This document shows, in pieces, positions 5,372 to 6,657 of a stretch of 6,657 nucleotides of DNA. Position numbers and translations under genes: made by a program. Numbering within the stretch: position 1 is the first letter of the stretch; the number at the start of each line of letters is the position of its first letter. The notes below the pieces were generated by a model. It saw only the letters and a list, made by a program, of their open reading frames with translations, was not told where the DNA came from and ran no database searches. This DNA comes from Hyphomicrobium sp. (lineage in GTDB: Bacteria; Pseudomonadota; Alphaproteobacteria; Rhizobiales; Hyphomicrobiaceae). The DNA lies in NCBI GenBank assembly GCA_030609245.1, contig JAUWCP010000132.1, forward strand, positions 1-6,657, read 5' to 3'.

Positions 5372-6657
5372 TTAGCCCCACGTGCGGATATCGACAAAGT
5401 GCCCCTCTATCGCCGCCGCGGCGGCCATGATGGGCGACAACAAGTGCGTGCGCCCCATGCGGCCTTGACGGCCCTCGAAGTTGCGATTGGACGTGGAGGC
5501 ACAACGCTGCTGCGGCTTCAACTGGTCCGGATTCATACCCAAACACATGGAGCAGCCCGGCTCGCGCCACTCAAAGCCGGCTTCCTTGAAGATCTGATCG
5601 AGGCCCTCCGCCTCCGCCTGCTCCTTAACGAGGCCTGAGCCCGGCACGATCATCGCGTAAGCGAGCCGGTCTGAAATTTTCTTGCCTTCCACGATCTTGG
5701 CTACGGCGCGCAAGTCCTCGATGCGCCCATTGGTGCACGAGCCGATCCACACCACGTCGAGCGGAATGTCTGTCATGTTAGTGCCGGGCTTGAGCCCCAT
5801 GTATTCAAGCGCGCGCTGCATCGAGGTGCGCTTGTTGTCGTTGTCTACCTTCGCCGGATCTGGCACGGTGCCGGTGATGGCAGCTACGTCTTCCGGGCTC
5901 GTGCCCCACGTCACGATCGGCGGTAGATCGGCAGCGTCGAGCTTGACCTCAATGTCGAAGTGCGCGCCCTCATCGGAGTGCAGCGTCTCCCAATGGCGCA
6001 TGGCCATTTCCCACGCGGCTCCCTTAGGCGCCTTGGGTCGGCCCTTGATAAAGTCATAGGTTTTCTCGTCAGGCGCGATCATGCCGGCGCGCGCGCCCCC
6101 CTCAATCGACATATTGCACACCGTCATGCGCCCTTCCATCGACAGCGATCGGATCGCCTCGCCGGAATATTCCAGAACATGACCCGTACCGCCCGCGGTA
6201 CCGATCTCGCCGATGATGGCGAGGATGACGTCCTTTGCCGTGACGCCTGCGGGCAGCTGCCCGTCAACCGTCACACGCATGTTCTTGGCCTTCTTTTGAA
6301 TCAGCGTCTGGGTAGCAAGCACGTGCTCTACCTCGGACGTACCAATGCCGTGGGCGAGCGCACCGAAGGCACCATGAGTCGAGGTGTGGCTGTCACCGCA
6401 AACGATCGTCATACCTGGCAGTGTGAACCCCTGCTCCGGACCGATAACGTGGACGATGCCCTGGCGAACATCGAGCTCATCGAAGTACTCGACGCCGAAT
6501 TCCTTTGCGTTCTTGGCCAGAGTTTCGACCTGGATCCTGCTCTCTTTGTCATCAATGCCCTGGCTGCGATCTGTCGTGGGAACGTTGTGGTCGACGACAG
6601 CGAGCGTTTTGTTCGGTGCGCGTACCTTGCGGCCCGACAAGCGCAGGCCCTCGAACG
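5372..6657 (-). CDS. leuC: 3-isopropylmalate dehydratase, large subunit (5' end missing)
   Basis: This is the catalytic, 4Fe-4S-containing subunit of isopropylmalate isomerase in leucine biosynthesis, an aconitase-superfamily enzyme that works with LeuD. About 428 codons are present. The frame stays open to the right edge (FEGLRLSGRKV at the edge), so roughly the first 45 residues are missing compared with the usual length of about 470. Family blocks are clear: VDHNVPT, CGDSHTSTHGAFGALAHGIG, the first cluster cysteine in WIGSCTNGR, and the other two in GCSMCLGMNPD. The C-terminus, NFEGRQGR to AAAAAIEGHFVDIRTWG, is intact and ends in TAA at 5372-5374. No internal stop or frameshift is seen. 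The methyltransferase gene follows after 16 bases. Any leader peptide or promoter would lie outside the window. Confidence 0.97.
   Translation of the reverse strand, partial: FEGLRLSGRKVRAPNKTLAVVDHNVPTTDRSQGIDDKESRIQVETLAKNAKEFGVEYFDELDVRQGIVHVIGPEQGFTLPGMTIVCGDSHTSTHGAFGALAHGIGTSEVEHVLATQTLIQKKAKNMRVTVDGQLPAGVTAKDVILAIIGEIGTAGGTGHVLEYSGEAIRSLSMEGRMTVCNMSIEGGARAGMIAPDEKTYDFIKGRPKAPKGAAWEMAMRHWETLHSDEGAHFDIEVKLDAADLPPIVTWGTSPEDVAAITGTVPDPAKVDNDNKRTSMQRALEYMGLKPGTNMTDIPLDVVWIGSCTNGRIEDLRAVAKIVEGKKISDRLAYAMIVPGSGLVKEQAEAEGLDQIFKEAGFEWREPGCSMCLGMNPDQLKPQQRCASTSNRNFEGRQGRMGRTHLLSPIMAAAAAIEGHFVDIRTWG

Overview
This window looks like chromosomal DNA from a GC-rich alphaproteobacterium, most likely of the Rhizobiales/Hyphomicrobiales type. 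That is judged by eye from base composition, from the character of the LeuC, LeuD, GloA and MHS-transporter proteins, and from leuC and leuD being split by unrelated genes. No species can be named from the sequence alone. Nearly every gene is on the minus strand; the only convincing plus-strand gene encodes a small secreted protein.

Layout, read in the direction of minus-strand transcription (right to left). leuC (large subunit of isopropylmalate isomerase; its 5' end lies beyond the window edge) is followed after 16 bases by a class I SAM-dependent methyltransferase. An ATGA stop/start overlap then leads into a cytosolic zincin-type metallopeptidase. After an 85-base gap comes a secreted, cysteine-rich protein with an HECGH zinc-site motif. 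A 101-base gap with a stem-loop precedes a helical protein of unknown function, and leuD (small isomerase subunit) follows 22 bases later. Just past leuD lies a broken gene: the membrane anchor and first residues of a DM13-domain protein, without a start codon and cut off inside the domain. gloA (glyoxalase I) begins 17 bases after the break.

Beyond gloA, a convergent intergenic stretch separates it from the small plus-strand secreted protein. A divergent, promoter-bearing region then leads to a YdcF/ElyC-type envelope protein on the minus strand. Last, after 130 bases, is the first 99 codons of an MHS-type major facilitator transporter that runs off the left edge.

Functionally, LeuC and LeuD together form one enzyme of leucine biosynthesis although their genes lie about 2.4 kb apart, and GloA detoxifies methylglyoxal. 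The methyltransferase, the two zincin-like proteins and the helical protein have no visible link to leucine synthesis. This is mostly ordinary core-genome sequence. The best leads are the DM13 remnant, the secreted HECGH protein and the unexplained genes between leuC and leuD. I see no phage, transposon, CRISPR, toxin-antitoxin or defence system.
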